Positions 43,701 through 53,182 are shown, numbered from the stretch's first letter. The stretch: 64,000 bases of DNA from Candidatus Bathyarchaeia archaeon (GCA_030019335.1 JASEET010000004.1:78149-142148), one strand, 5' to 3'. Made by a program: numbers and translations. The notes: generated from the sequence alone by a model not told the origin.

Positions 43701-44219
43701 ATGGAAACAATATTGGAATTAATTATCGAGGCTTTAAAATTTATACTCCCAGCATACTGCGCAAACGCCATACCAGTAATCACCGGCGGAGGTCTTCCCA
43801 TAGACTTCGGGAAAAAGTTCTCTGATGGAAAACCAATTTTCGGAAAAAACAAAACTTTCCGCGGCTTCTTCTCTGGGCTGATTGCCGGAATGGCTGTGGG
43901 CTTCGTAGAAAGCGCATTTTTCAAATATCATATTGCGTTCGGCTTATTGTCCTCTTTAGGAGCATTATTCGGAGATTTAACTGGAGCCTTTGTGAAAAGA
44001 AGATTTGGACTCGCCCCTGGAGATCTGTTACCTATTGTTGACCAGGTTGATTTCATCATAGGAGCAATCTTGTTTTCTCTTCCTATCTCTTTGCAAACAT
44101 CGTCTCTGCAACCATCGTTCTGGAAGCTTGTTATCACAGTGTTAATTGTAACTCCGCCCATACACTTGTTAACAAATTTTGTAGCATACAAACTGGGCTT
44201 GAAAAATAATCCTTGGTAA
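43701..44219 (+). CDS. carS: CDP-archaeol synthase
   Basis: 172 residues, five membrane helices. The DUF46/CarS signature is ANAIPVITGGGLPIDFGKKF, then KTFRGFFSGLIAG. Further on are GDLTGAFVKRRFGLAPG and DQVDFIIGA. Uses CTP to activate digeranylgeranylglycerol phosphate in archaeal lipid synthesis. It starts 15 bases after radB. Confidence 0.93.
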   Translation: METILELIIEALKFILPAYCANAIPVITGGGLPIDFGKKFSDGKPIFGKNKTFRGFFSGLIAGMAVGFVESAFFKYHIAFGLLSSLGALFGDLTGAFVKRRFGLAPGDLLPIVDQVDFIIGAILFSLPISLQTSSLQPSFWKLVITVLIVTPPIHLLTNFVAYKLGLKNNPW

Positions 44220-44225
44220 TAGATA

Positions 44226-44666
44226 TTATCGACCCAGTTTAATTTGTATTGTTGTTTCGAGGAATATATATGATAGGAGTAGAAGAACTATACCTACTAG
44301 GAACATCATGTAGGCTTGTCTGGGCTTATAGGCGTATCTTGTACTTTGATACATAGCTATTAATCCAATAATGCCTAGTGAGTAGAGAATCATAGCAATT
44401 ATGCTGTCGGTTATGAATTGTTCTGATAGCTGTGGGTAAAGGACGAGAATGCGACCGCCATAATAAACTGATGGAAGCGGCTTCATTATAATGTTATACA
44501 AGCCACCTCCAAACAAAAATACGGCAATAGCGATAGCAATTACCGAAAGAATAAGGGTGGATGGCTTTGCTGTTGAGATTTTTCTGTAGAATCTGTTTAT
44601 GGAATAGGACAGTGACGAGACTTGTTTCTTAACCTTACGTGACACTTCATTTCTCTCCGCTTTCAA
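44226..44666 (-). CDS. Membrane protein, unknown family
   Basis: 146 residues. A basic N-terminal part with VSSLSYSINRFYRKI (16-30) is followed by three membrane helices (about 37-60, 86-106 and 118-138). The N-terminal motif is shared with another membrane protein at 61331. It overlaps the small cysteine protein by 20 bases, and that one overlaps topA, so the three are one transcript. Confidence 0.55.
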   Translation of the reverse strand: MKAERNEVSRKVKKQVSSLSYSINRFYRKISTAKPSTLILSVIAIAIAVFLFGGGLYNIIMKPLPSVYYGGRILVLYPQLSEQFITDSIIAMILYSLGIIGLIAMYQSTRYAYKPRQAYMMFLVGIVLLLLSYIFLETTIQIKLGR

Positions 44667-44862
44667 TCAAATATACTGCCACTTCTTTAGCCCATTCACC
44701 TGTTAATGGATTCTTGATAATTTCACTTAAATACTCTTTCCAAGAAATTTCTAATACCTTCTTCCACACTTCATATTTTTTAACAATACTCTCATAAGCC
44801 TTCCTATGTAACTCACAATAACCGTTTTCACAATCTTCTCTATTGCATATTACGCATTTCAA
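44647..44862 (-). CDS. Small cysteine-containing protein, unknown
   Basis: 71 residues. CVICNREDCENGYCELH gives a CxxC...C...CxxH cluster at the N terminus that likely binds zinc. A helical rest follows (YESIVKKYEVWKKVLEISW). It overlaps both neighbours: topA by 23 bases and the membrane protein by 20 bases. No family recognised. Confidence 0.6.
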   Translation of the reverse strand: MKCVICNREDCENGYCELHRKAYESIVKKYEVWKKVLEISWKEYLSEIIKNPLTGEWAKEVAVYLIESGEK

Positions 44863-46954
44863 TCCTTTTCCTCCTTTCCTCTTTTAACGGGCATTCAGGA
44901 TTAAAGCAAAGCGTCCATGAACGTTTCCCCCTTATTCGAACATGAACTGTAGGCCAACCGCATCCACGGCAGTTTTTCCCAAGCGGTCTTACAGTGCCTT
45001 TCTGCAGAAGCGGGAATGACGTTTTACACAGTCCTTTAAAATAGTTTGTGCAGCCAACGAAGCGTTTACCGGTTTTTCTTGAGTATAGTATCATGAGCTT
45101 GCCTGTGCCACAAACTGGGCATGCACCAATTATCCTCTCTTCCAGCCTAGCCTTTTTTATGGCGTTGCTTAGCTGTTCGCCTATTGTTTTCTCCTTGTCC
45201 TTTAATTCCTCTATTACTGGTTTAAGGATTTCAACAGCGTCTACCAGAACATTTTCCCTTTTTTCGCTGTTTGTCTGAATTTTATCCATTCTCTCTTCAA
45301 GTTCGCTTGTGAATTTTATTGAAACAACTGTTGGACAATATTTTTCAAGAACTTCAAGAACTTCAAAGCCTAAGTCAGTCACAACCATTCTTTCGTCTCG
45401 AACATATTTTCTATCATAAAGCGTTTGTATAATATTTGCCCTTGTCGCTTTCGTTCCAATTCCTTTTTCTTCCATTCTTTTGAGGAGGCTGCTTGGATTA
45501 TATCGTGGCGGCGGTTTAGTGAACTTATCCTCTAAACTTACTTTCCTAATATTGATTGTTTGTCCTTCTTCTATTGGGGGTAAGAGAACTTCCTCCGATC
45601 TTACGTAGGGTTCATGGAAGTGTAGCCAACCTTCCTTTAATGTTCGTCTTCCCCTCAAATAGAAATGATGCCCATTAACATTAATGCAGACTTTCATGCT
45701 CTGCCTTATTGCTGATTCACCAAAGACAGCCATGAACCTTCTCACAATAAGGTCCCAAACTTTTCTTTCAGAAGCATCTAAAACTCTTTCCGGCAAGTTT
45801 CCAGTTGGGTAAATGGCCGGATGTGCTGGATCTTCCTTCTTTCCTTCTTTAGGCTTTAATTCTGGTTTTGTAAGAAGTTCTGCTGTAAGCTTCTTGTATT
45901 CAGAAGCTTTGCTTAGATTTTTTAGTATTGCTTTATAGTTTATTGCTGGTGGAAGTTTTTGACTGCTGGTTCTTGGGTAGGAGATTAAAGCTTCTAGATA
46001 TAGGCGCTGGGCAATGTTTGAAGTACGCCTTGGCGTATATCCAAATAAACCATAAGCTTCACGTTGTAGAGCGCCTAAATCGAAGGGTATGGGTGGCATT
46101 TGCCGGAGTTGTCTGATGTCAACTTTCTCAACTTGTCCATCCTTTCCTTTGCAAGCATTTAAAACGGCGTCTGCTTTGCTCTTGATTTCGATTCTCTCTT
46201 CCTCATATTCTGCTTCAAAAACTGATCCGTTCATTTCAACTTCAGCTTTGATTTCCCAGTAGGGGGTCGGCACGAAACTTCTGAAGGCTTTCTCTCTTGC
46301 AACAAGAAATCTCAGGGTTGGACCTTGCACTCTTCCTGTACTTAGCGTCGCGTATTTCCCGCTCCAGTCTCTCGCCGCTATTGTTAATGCCCGTGAAAGA
46401 TTTACGCCGTAAAGCCAGTCAACCTCGTGTCTTGTGCGTCCAGCCTCTATAAGTGTGAAATCCAGATGGGGCAACGGTTCAGCATACGATTTCTCCAGCT
46501 CCTCCTCGGTTAGGGTCGAATATTTCATGCGTTTCGAAATGCCGTCTTTATCGCCGCATGCGTATTTCAGTATGCAGTATCCGATGATGCTTCCTTCTAT
46601 GTCGTAGTCGCATGCGTCAATGAACCTTTCAGCGTCTTTTGCCAATTTGGAAATGGTTTCAAGCCATGTGCGAATTTGTTTTGCACCCCTCTCAGCAGCG
46701 TATCTTGGCACCCATTTAAAGCTAAAAACTGGATAATAGCTTCTTCCGCTTCTCTCTTCGGCAACCGTGTATAAGTGTCCTAAAGCTGGAACAACAACTA
46801 TATCCTTATCCCGTTTAGCCACATAATAGGGCACTCCGTTATCTTCCAATTTTTTCGCTTTTCCTTTCACGTCAAGGGCTGAAGCTATTCTTTGTGCGGC
46901 ATCCGGCTTCTCCGTGATAATCAACGTGTATTTTCCCATTCTAGCACGAACCAT
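44840..46954 (-). CDS. topA: DNA topoisomerase I (type IA)
   Basis: 704 residues. Toprim domain at the start (LIITEKPDAAQRIA; acidic DACDYDIEGSIIGY). The catalytic tyrosine is in LISYPRTSSQKLP (about residue 335). The C terminus has zinc ribbons CPVCGTGKLM...CTNYFKGLC and CRGCGWP...CFNPEC. Relaxes negative supercoils by single-strand passage. No helicase domain, so it is not reverse gyrase. Met6 is an alternative start close to the usual family N terminus. Confidence 0.93.
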   Translation of the reverse strand: MVRARMGKYTLIITEKPDAAQRIASALDVKGKAKKLEDNGVPYYVAKRDKDIVVVPALGHLYTVAEERSGRSYYPVFSFKWVPRYAAERGAKQIRTWLETISKLAKDAERFIDACDYDIEGSIIGYCILKYACGDKDGISKRMKYSTLTEEELEKSYAEPLPHLDFTLIEAGRTRHEVDWLYGVNLSRALTIAARDWSGKYATLSTGRVQGPTLRFLVAREKAFRSFVPTPYWEIKAEVEMNGSVFEAEYEEERIEIKSKADAVLNACKGKDGQVEKVDIRQLRQMPPIPFDLGALQREAYGLFGYTPRRTSNIAQRLYLEALISYPRTSSQKLPPAINYKAILKNLSKASEYKKLTAELLTKPELKPKEGKKEDPAHPAIYPTGNLPERVLDASERKVWDLIVRRFMAVFGESAIRQSMKVCINVNGHHFYLRGRRTLKEGWLHFHEPYVRSEEVLLPPIEEGQTINIRKVSLEDKFTKPPPRYNPSSLLKRMEEKGIGTKATRANIIQTLYDRKYVRDERMVVTDLGFEVLEVLEKYCPTVVSIKFTSELEERMDKIQTNSEKRENVLVDAVEILKPVIEELKDKEKTIGEQLSNAIKKARLEERIIGACPVCGTGKLMILYSRKTGKRFVGCTNYFKGLCKTSFPLLQKGTVRPLGKNCRGCGWPTVHVRIRGKRSWTLCFNPECPLKEERRKRIEMRNMQ

Positions 46955-47100
46955 GCAGGCGTATTAGAAACGATTTCTCAGAATTAAGCATTCAGATAAA
47001 ATTAAAAGTTTCTATGCAGAATTGCTAAAGTGACATTTTTTATGTAGCAACCAATAAATATGCCGTGGATGATTTACTTTATTAAGCGGAGTGTAGTGTT

Positions 47101-47265
47101 GTGCCCCAGCGTGTTGTGTGTCAGCAATGTGGTTACGTGTTATACGAGGGCGCTGAACTTAAACCTCCAGACGAAATTCTGCATCAAAATGATGGAACAT
47201 GCCCAAGATGTGGCAAAAAACTCGCGCTTATACCTTTAGATGTTGAGGTTAAACCTGCAAAATAA
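47101..47265 (+). CDS. Small zinc-ribbon protein (54 aa)
   Basis: GTG start. CQQCGYV and CPRCGKK form a two-knuckle zinc ribbon, ending IPLDVEVKPAK. A TATA-like TTTATTAA lies about 20-28 bases upstream of the GTG, so the transcript would be leaderless. It precedes gcvT by 21 bases. The function is not recognised. Confidence 0.6.
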   Translation: MPQRVVCQQCGYVLYEGAELKPPDEILHQNDGTCPRCGKKLALIPLDVEVKPAK

Positions 47266-47286
47266 ACTGCCTACTGAGGGAAGAGC

Positions 47287-48432
47287 TTGACGGAAAAAAC
47301 GCGTAGAACCCAACTTTATAAGGTACATAGGCAAACAGCAAAATTAACGGTTTTTGCCGGTTTCGAAATGCCCTTATTGTATAAAGGCATAATACCCGAG
47401 CATTTGGCGGTGCGAAACAGTGTTGGCATTTTCGACATCTCCCACATGGGACGAGTGATAATCCAAGGTGTTGACTCTGAACGTTTCCTAAACTATGCCA
47501 TAACAAATGATGTTTCTAGGCTGTCACCTAACGGTGCTCAATACTCAGTCATGTGTAATGAAAAGGGTGGTATCATAGATGATTTTGTGATATACCGTTT
47601 AGAAAATGAAAAGTTCATGATGGTTTCTAATGCAACAAACCGAGAGAAAGATTACAATTGGTTGGTCAAAAATGCTGAAGGTTTTGATGTGAAAATCGAA
47701 GATGTTTCAGACGGTGTAGCGATGTTTGCGATTCAAGGTCCAACCGCTGAAAAAACGCTGCAAAAAATTTCTACAGCAGATTTAAACAAAATTGCAAGAT
47801 TTAACTGCGGACATTCACGTTTGGCGGACGTGAAAGTGTTTATTTCTAGAACTGGTTACACTGGCGAGGATGGCTTCGAAATTTTCATATGGGATGCTTC
47901 ATTAACAAAACCAGACAACGCAGTAAAATTGTGGAATGCTATCCTTGAGGCTGGCAAAACCTTTGGGATAGAGCCATGTGGCTTAGGAGCAAGAGACACG
48001 TTAAGGCTTGAGGCTGGCATGTGTCTATATGGAAATGACATAGATGAAAATACAACTCCTTTAGAAGCGAGACTAGGCTTTGTAGTGAAATTCCAGAAGG
48101 ATAACTTCATAGGGAAAGAGGTATTGCTAAAGCAGAAAAATGAAGGAATTAAACGCAAACGTGTCGGAATACAAATGATTGAGCAGGGAATACCGCGACC
48201 AAACTTTGAAATCTACAACGGTGAGGGTGAGAAGATAGGGCACATAACCAGCGGAACATTTTCGCCACTGCTTAAATGTGGCATAGGGATGGCTTATGTT
48301 CCCATATCTCAAGCTCAAGAAGGAAACATTGTAAACGTTAAAATGCGCAATAAACTAGCAAAAGGAAAAATAGTGTCATTCCCATTTTACAATGCTGAAA
48401 AATACGGCTATAAGCGAAAAACTGCAACATGA
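47287..48432 (+). CDS. gcvT: Aminomethyltransferase (glycine cleavage T protein)
   Basis: 381 residues. Transfers the methylene group of the lipoyl-bound aminomethyl to tetrahydrofolate or tetrahydromethanopterin, releasing ammonia. Signatures are VRNSVGIFDISHMGRV, FISRTGYTGEDGFEIF, the catalytic Asp region and GLGARDTLRLEAGMCLYGNDI. The other glycine cleavage genes (gcvH, gcvP) are not in the window. A TTG start follows GAGGGAAGAGC. Confidence 0.92.
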   Translation: MTEKTRRTQLYKVHRQTAKLTVFAGFEMPLLYKGIIPEHLAVRNSVGIFDISHMGRVIIQGVDSERFLNYAITNDVSRLSPNGAQYSVMCNEKGGIIDDFVIYRLENEKFMMVSNATNREKDYNWLVKNAEGFDVKIEDVSDGVAMFAIQGPTAEKTLQKISTADLNKIARFNCGHSRLADVKVFISRTGYTGEDGFEIFIWDASLTKPDNAVKLWNAILEAGKTFGIEPCGLGARDTLRLEAGMCLYGNDIDENTTPLEARLGFVVKFQKDNFIGKEVLLKQKNEGIKRKRVGIQMIEQGIPRPNFEIYNGEGEKIGHITSGTFSPLLKCGIGMAYVPISQAQEGNIVNVKMRNKLAKGKIVSFPFYNAEKYGYKRKTAT

Positions 48433-48536
48433 AAACCATTAATCGACCACAAGAAAAATAAACATCTTAATAATCTGAGTTTAAAAGAGAAGAAAGAGTG
48501 AAGTTAGCGTTTCTAGTAAGTAATCTTTCAGTAACA

Positions 48537-48543
48537 TTTAATA
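48537..48543 (+). promoter_or_regulatory. Probable TATA box of queT
   Basis: TTTAATA in an AT-rich stretch. A start about 25 bases downstream (near 48565) would place the structured segment 48573-48627 at the very 5' end of the transcript. Confidence 0.35.
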
Positions 48544-48564
48544 GCCTAATTTTGTGCATAGAAG

Positions 48565-48634
48565 TGCTTGTTGGCGGGTGAGTGGGCCTCCACCCGTTCC
48601 GCCACATATAAACCCCGGTGTAGGAGGTGAAAAA
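48565..48634 (+). promoter_or_regulatory. Structured leader of queT, candidate riboswitch-like element
   Basis: GGCGG (48573-48577) pairs with CCGCC (48599-48603), enclosing GTGG/CCAC (48582-48585 with 48590-48593). The segment CCTCCACC (48587-48594) is also complementary to the ribosome-binding region, GGT (48617-48619) plus GGAGG (48623-48627). The hairpin and the anti-Shine-Dalgarno pairing exclude each other, as in translational riboswitches. It does not match preQ1 or TPP riboswitch consensus sequences that I know. The ligand, if any, is unknown. Confidence 0.5.
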
Positions 48635-49222
48635 TTGAGGTTTAACAGCAGAGACATGGCTTTAACAGCAATTTTTGCAGCTTTGTATGCAGTTTTAGTA
48701 TTGCTTTTATCTAGTTTAAGTTTTGGACTGGCTCAGGTGAGAATTGCTGATGCCTTGATTCCACTGTCGGTAATTTTCGGATGGCCGGCGGTTACGGGAG
48801 TTACTTTAGGTTGTTTGATTGGCAATGTTGTTAGTCCAATGCCAAGCATTATCACTGACATGAGCTTAGGTGCATTAGCCAATTTTATTGCTAGTGTTTT
48901 AGCATGGAAAATAGCCGTTCAGAAGCCTGATAGCGTGATAAGCGAATTTCTTGGCTGTACAATAGCGACTATTGTGATAACTTTTATTGTTGGAACATAT
49001 TTGGCGATACTGACGGAGATGGAGCTGTGGATATGGTGGTTGGGCATTTTCACTGGTTCCTTGATTAGCATCAATCTTATTGGCTATTTGATTTTGCAGT
49101 TCATGAAAAAAGCTGGGTTGAAAGTTAGTTACATGAAGCGTTCCAGTTTTGTCAACCCTATTATTTCGTTGAAATCTAAGCCTAAGGCGTCTAAGACTTG
49201 GTCGAATGTTGAGTGCAGATAG
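48635..49222 (+). CDS. QueT-family transporter (ECF substrate-binding component type)
   Basis: 195 residues, five to six membrane helices. The QueT pattern is MALTAIFAALYAVLVLL, LAQVRIADALIPLSVIFGWP, TLGCLIGN and SPMPSIITDMSLGALANFIA. Members are proposed to take up queuosine or archaeosine precursors. A TTG start at 48635 is chosen because GGAGG lies 7 bases upstream. An upstream in-frame GTG at 48554 would encode a proline-rich lead from the structured leader. The last 94 bases run antisense into the 3' end of polB. Confidence 0.75.
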   Translation: MRFNSRDMALTAIFAALYAVLVLLLSSLSFGLAQVRIADALIPLSVIFGWPAVTGVTLGCLIGNVVSPMPSIITDMSLGALANFIASVLAWKIAVQKPDSVISEFLGCTIATIVITFIVGTYLAILTEMELWIWWLGIFTGSLISINLIGYLILQFMKKAGLKVSYMKRSSFVNPIISLKSKPKASKTWSNVECR

Positions 49223-51810
49223 GCTATGTACTTGTCAACGTCAATCTCATTTTTTGTTGCTAGCTCAACTGGTTTGACACGTGGTTCTTTAATAACTTTT
49301 ACAAAGCTTATGAGGTCGCCAGCTTTTAACTCCATTCCTCCTTCTTTTAGGATTTTTGCGGCTTTGACGTGTTGTGGTGTTGTTTTTGTGTAGTGTTCTA
49401 GTTCTTCGCCTAAGACCACGTTGAATGCTAGTTCGCTTAGGCTTTCCCATTCGCGTCTTTTCAACCGTATGTAACAATCACGGACAATTTCGTTAATGTC
49501 TTTTTTAGCTGTTTCAAAATCTGCTGGTGTTTTTACCATGGCTAGGCGTTCTTTCATTCTGTCAAAGGCTTTTTTGATGAATAATGGAATGTGCCTTTTT
49601 TTCCCAGTCAATCCTTTGACGTCAACGCTTCCATCCTCTAAAACTCCAAGGTAATTCTTTTTCCGTGAACTGAAAACTGCATATCTGTAAACCTTGTCCA
49701 CATCCAAGCTCATTTTTAACTCATGCTCGGTCCATCGTGCCAGTTCTTTAATTTGTTCTTTTGAGGGGTTCTTTAGGAAGACGCTGTCAGTATCTCCGTA
49801 CAACACTTGGATGCCGAGCTGTTTCGCTTTGTTGATTATTTGGGTTATTGAATGTCTGCCGATGGCTGCTGTTGCTTCCGCCACGGGTGGACAGTAAAGG
49901 TCAAAGGATTCAGCCCCGAAAACTCCATAGCTTGCGTTTAAAATTACTTTGATGGCTCCTTGAATGATTTTGTACCAGCTTCTCAATTCTGCTGGCAAGG
50001 TTTTGTCTTTTGATTTTGGCTTGTACCACTGTACTCGCAAATCTCTGAGTGAACCAATTAATAGGCTTTCTAATGCTCGTTTTTCGGTGCAGACCCAGTG
50101 GGGTGTGTCGGGAATAAGGTTGCTGCGGCATTCTGGGTGTGGACAAACTATGGATTGGTAGCCGAGGTTCCAAACTTTTATTATTGATGGGTATAGGCTT
50201 GGGAAGTCCATGACTGCAACGTTGAAGTGGACGCCTGGAACTGGTTCAACGACTATCGCGCCTTTGTATTTCTTGCCTTTAATTATTGCTTTGGTTGCTG
50301 TTTTGCCTTTTGTGGCTTGGATGTCTGTCGCGTTTGGAATAAGCATGTTTCTTCTGCGGTGTTCGCGGTGCATGAAATTCCTTATCCAGCGGGAAACGCC
50401 TTGACGGCTTACATCTTCCATGGGCATGTTGCTTATTCTAGCCAAAACCAAAATGAGATTCATAACTAAGTCGTCTTCGAAACTTGTGAGCTTGAAAGCG
50501 ATTTCAGCGTCCCTAAAACAGTATTTGGCAAGCTCTGTGTAAGTTAATTCGCCTATGTTTTTTTCTAGCCTAATTTTTTCCATTCCAATTAAGGCTCTGC
50601 CGACATCGTCAAGTGTCACATCTCGATAACGGTTGTTGAAGGCGTAAATTTGGATTGAACGGTTGAAGAAGAACTTGTACAAGTCAATGTGCACGCCGTA
50701 CTTTAGCAAGCAGACACGTCTACCAATCTCTATGGGGATTTCATCTCTTCTAAAACCAAAGTTTTGTGCCCTATGAGCCAGATAACGCAAGTCAAAATCA
50801 TCGCCATTGAAGGTGATGACGAAGGGATAGCTCCACAATGCATCAAAAACAGCTCTTATAAGCTTCTCTTCTGAATCAAAATATTCAAGAGTTACATCAG
50901 CTGACAAACGTTCAGTTCCTTCACGAACTTCCTCCCGTTTTAGGAGTAAAACTCTCTTTTGTCCATCTGAACCATAAAGTGAAACGCAGACAACTTGGTA
51001 AGCGGCTTCGCGGGGGTCAGGCATCCTTGTTGGAATGGGTGAGTAAACCTCTATGTCGAGGGCTACGCGGCGGAACTTCGGAGCTGGATACTCTAACAAC
51101 CTAGCCCACTGCTCAATGTATTGCTGCTCTTCAGATGTGGCATCCTTGAAATTTTCACGTATATGCTTAACCATTTTTTCGGCTTCTTCCAAGGCTTTCG
51201 GGACAAGATTGGCGTTTTTAACCTCGTAAATCATTCCAGGCCAAATATTTCTGTCGTAGATGTAGGATTGGTAATACCTTATTTTGGACTCCCAAACCTT
51301 GATTTCTTCCGGAGAAATTGGAGTTTCTGAAACCTTTGGAAACTCCTCAGGTATTATATCTCTTATGCATCCTCTTGCACGGCCGCCAATAGCTAAAGGG
51401 TCTTTCGCCACAACTTTTGTTGCCTTCACATTCCTATTCAATAATGGGTCAAATTTCTCCACTATTTCGAAATGGTCGAAGCCTGGATGCTGAATTAAGC
51501 GGTTTATTTTCTCAAGTTCATAAGGTGAAAGGTTGGTTAGGCAGTATGGCTTATGCTCAGTATTGTCATACCAGAAATAAATTTGGCCCGAAGTTGGCTC
51601 ATAAAGTTTGATTAGAGCTTTTCTGGTTTTTCCATCGTATGTGGCTGAAGCAGAATATGAAGGTGGCAGATTTTCAGGCGCTATCGGCGGAAAAGCACGT
51701 TGCTTCCTTTCTTTTGCTACGGCTTCCGTGAAGGGTAGGGCTTCCGCTCTAGCCTTTTCTGAAGGTTTAGCCTCTGCATAGGAGAACTCGTCTAAACGCC
51801 TTTGCGCCAT
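49129..51810 (-). CDS. polB: Family B DNA polymerase
   Basis: 893 residues. 3'-5' exonuclease motifs: ALDIEVYSP (Exo I), ITFNGDDFDLRYL (Exo II) and YCFRDAEIAF (Exo III). Polymerase motifs: FPSLYPSII (A), KVILNASYGVFGAES (B) and YGDTDSVFL (C). The N-terminal 60 residues are low-complexity and begin QRRLDEFSY, which only weakly resembles a PCNA-binding box. Replicative or repair polymerase. ATG with a TATA-rich upstream region. The 3' end overlaps queT. Confidence 0.95.
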   Translation of the reverse strand: MAQRRLDEFSYAEAKPSEKARAEALPFTEAVAKERKQRAFPPIAPENLPPSYSASATYDGKTRKALIKLYEPTSGQIYFWYDNTEHKPYCLTNLSPYELEKINRLIQHPGFDHFEIVEKFDPLLNRNVKATKVVAKDPLAIGGRARGCIRDIIPEEFPKVSETPISPEEIKVWESKIRYYQSYIYDRNIWPGMIYEVKNANLVPKALEEAEKMVKHIRENFKDATSEEQQYIEQWARLLEYPAPKFRRVALDIEVYSPIPTRMPDPREAAYQVVCVSLYGSDGQKRVLLLKREEVREGTERLSADVTLEYFDSEEKLIRAVFDALWSYPFVITFNGDDFDLRYLAHRAQNFGFRRDEIPIEIGRRVCLLKYGVHIDLYKFFFNRSIQIYAFNNRYRDVTLDDVGRALIGMEKIRLEKNIGELTYTELAKYCFRDAEIAFKLTSFEDDLVMNLILVLARISNMPMEDVSRQGVSRWIRNFMHREHRRRNMLIPNATDIQATKGKTATKAIIKGKKYKGAIVVEPVPGVHFNVAVMDFPSLYPSIIKVWNLGYQSIVCPHPECRSNLIPDTPHWVCTEKRALESLLIGSLRDLRVQWYKPKSKDKTLPAELRSWYKIIQGAIKVILNASYGVFGAESFDLYCPPVAEATAAIGRHSITQIINKAKQLGIQVLYGDTDSVFLKNPSKEQIKELARWTEHELKMSLDVDKVYRYAVFSSRKKNYLGVLEDGSVDVKGLTGKKRHIPLFIKKAFDRMKERLAMVKTPADFETAKKDINEIVRDCYIRLKRREWESLSELAFNVVLGEELEHYTKTTPQHVKAAKILKEGGMELKAGDLISFVKVIKEPRVKPVELATKNEIDVDKYIAYLHSTFDQVLDALGLDFNEIIGLTKLERFM

Positions 51811-51940
51811 ATTAACCCTTAACCTAATTACTATATGGATAAGATGTACTAAAATCTGTTACTAAGCAAAGGGTTTTGTGTTTTCTCTTCCTCACTTCGG
51901 TTTTTTCACTAGTGTTGCTGAAGAATCTTTGATGACATCT

Positions 51941-53182
51941 TCATCGGTTACATTCATTTTTAATGTTTCTGATGAGCTCTTTGATTGTTAATAGATCTAG
52001 GCTCCCTACTCCATGTTTTCTAACGGATATTTTCTTTGACTTCACTTCGCGTTTGCCACACACTATCATATGTGGAATATTCTGAACCTCGGCTTCCCTA
52101 ATCTTGTAGCTGATGGTAGAGGAACTACTGTCAACTTCTGACTTTATTCCGTGAACCTGCAGTTTTTTATGAACTTTTTTGGCATATGGTAGGTAATTAC
52201 CACCGATTGGTAATATCCTTACTTGGGTTGGAGCAAGCCACACTGGGAGGTTCCCTCTATAATGTTCTATTAGAATAGCAAAAAAGCGCTCAATGGCTCC
52301 GAGGAGGGCTCTATGAATCATTACGACTTCGTGTTGCTTTCCATCCGAGCCTATATAGGTTATGTTGAAGCGTCTAGGTAGGTTGAAGTCGAACTGAATG
52401 GTGGAGCATTGCCATTCTCTGCCTGAAGCACCAATTATGTTGATGTCAATTTTTGGTCCATAGAATACGGCTTCTCCCGGCATTTCCCGATATGTGATTT
52501 CTTTTCTTTTGAGGGCTTCAGCTAGTGCTTTTTGGGCTAACTTCCAGTCTTCTTCGGAACCCATGTATTTTTCAGGTTCTTTTGGTTCTCTGGTTGAAAG
52601 ATACATCTTGTATTCATGGAAACCAAATTTCTGTAGGATGTGCTCAGTAAACTCTATGATTTTGAGTATTTCCTCGTCAACCTGCTCGGCTGTGCAAAAG
52701 ATGTGAGCATCATCTTGGGTAAATCCTCTAACTCGCAGTAATCCATGTAAGGTGCCTGATCGTTCGTATCTGTAGACGGTTCCCCATTCTGCATATCTTA
52801 TTGGAAGGTCTCTGTAACTTCTGGGTTTAGAATTGTAGATTTGGATGTGGAAGGGACAGTTCATCGGTTTAACTACATAAGGTTCTCCATCTTTTTCGAA
52901 GAGATACATGTTCTGCTTGTAATAGTTTAGGTGTCCTGAAATCTTCCAGAGTCCTCCGCGTGCTATGTGCGGTGTGCAGACGAGTTGATATCCATTTTTC
53001 AAGTGTTCTTCTTCCCAGAAGTCTCTGATTATTTTGCGAACAATCGCGCCTTTTGGATGCCAGAGAACTAAGCCGATGCCTATTTCCTCGTTTATGGAGA
53101 ATAAATCCAATTGCCGACCTATGGCTCTATGATTCGCATTAGAGTGCTCTCTTTTTTTGTTCTTATTTTCTAAAAGGTTCAA
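51941..53182 (-). CDS. thrS: Threonyl-tRNA synthetase, catalytic core form
   Basis: 413 residues, class II core and anticodon domain only. Motif 1 region PKGAIVRKIIRDF. Zinc ligands: Cys in KPMNCPFH, His in TQDDAHIF and His in MIHRALLG. Motif 2 YRYERSGTLHGLLRVRGF, motif 3 GAIERFFAILIEHY. The TGS and editing domains of the full 600-residue enzyme are missing. In some archaea a separate editing protein compensates, but none is in the window. The frame is open a further about 57 bases upstream without a good start, so TTG at 53182 is tentative. Confidence 0.88.
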   Translation of the reverse strand: MNLLENKNKKREHSNANHRAIGRQLDLFSINEEIGIGLVLWHPKGAIVRKIIRDFWEEEHLKNGYQLVCTPHIARGGLWKISGHLNYYKQNMYLFEKDGEPYVVKPMNCPFHIQIYNSKPRSYRDLPIRYAEWGTVYRYERSGTLHGLLRVRGFTQDDAHIFCTAEQVDEEILKIIEFTEHILQKFGFHEYKMYLSTREPKEPEKYMGSEEDWKLAQKALAEALKRKEITYREMPGEAVFYGPKIDINIIGASGREWQCSTIQFDFNLPRRFNITYIGSDGKQHEVVMIHRALLGAIERFFAILIEHYRGNLPVWLAPTQVRILPIGGNYLPYAKKVHKKLQVHGIKSEVDSSSSTISYKIREAEVQNIPHMIVCGKREVKSKKISVRKHGVGSLDLLTIKELIRNIKNECNR

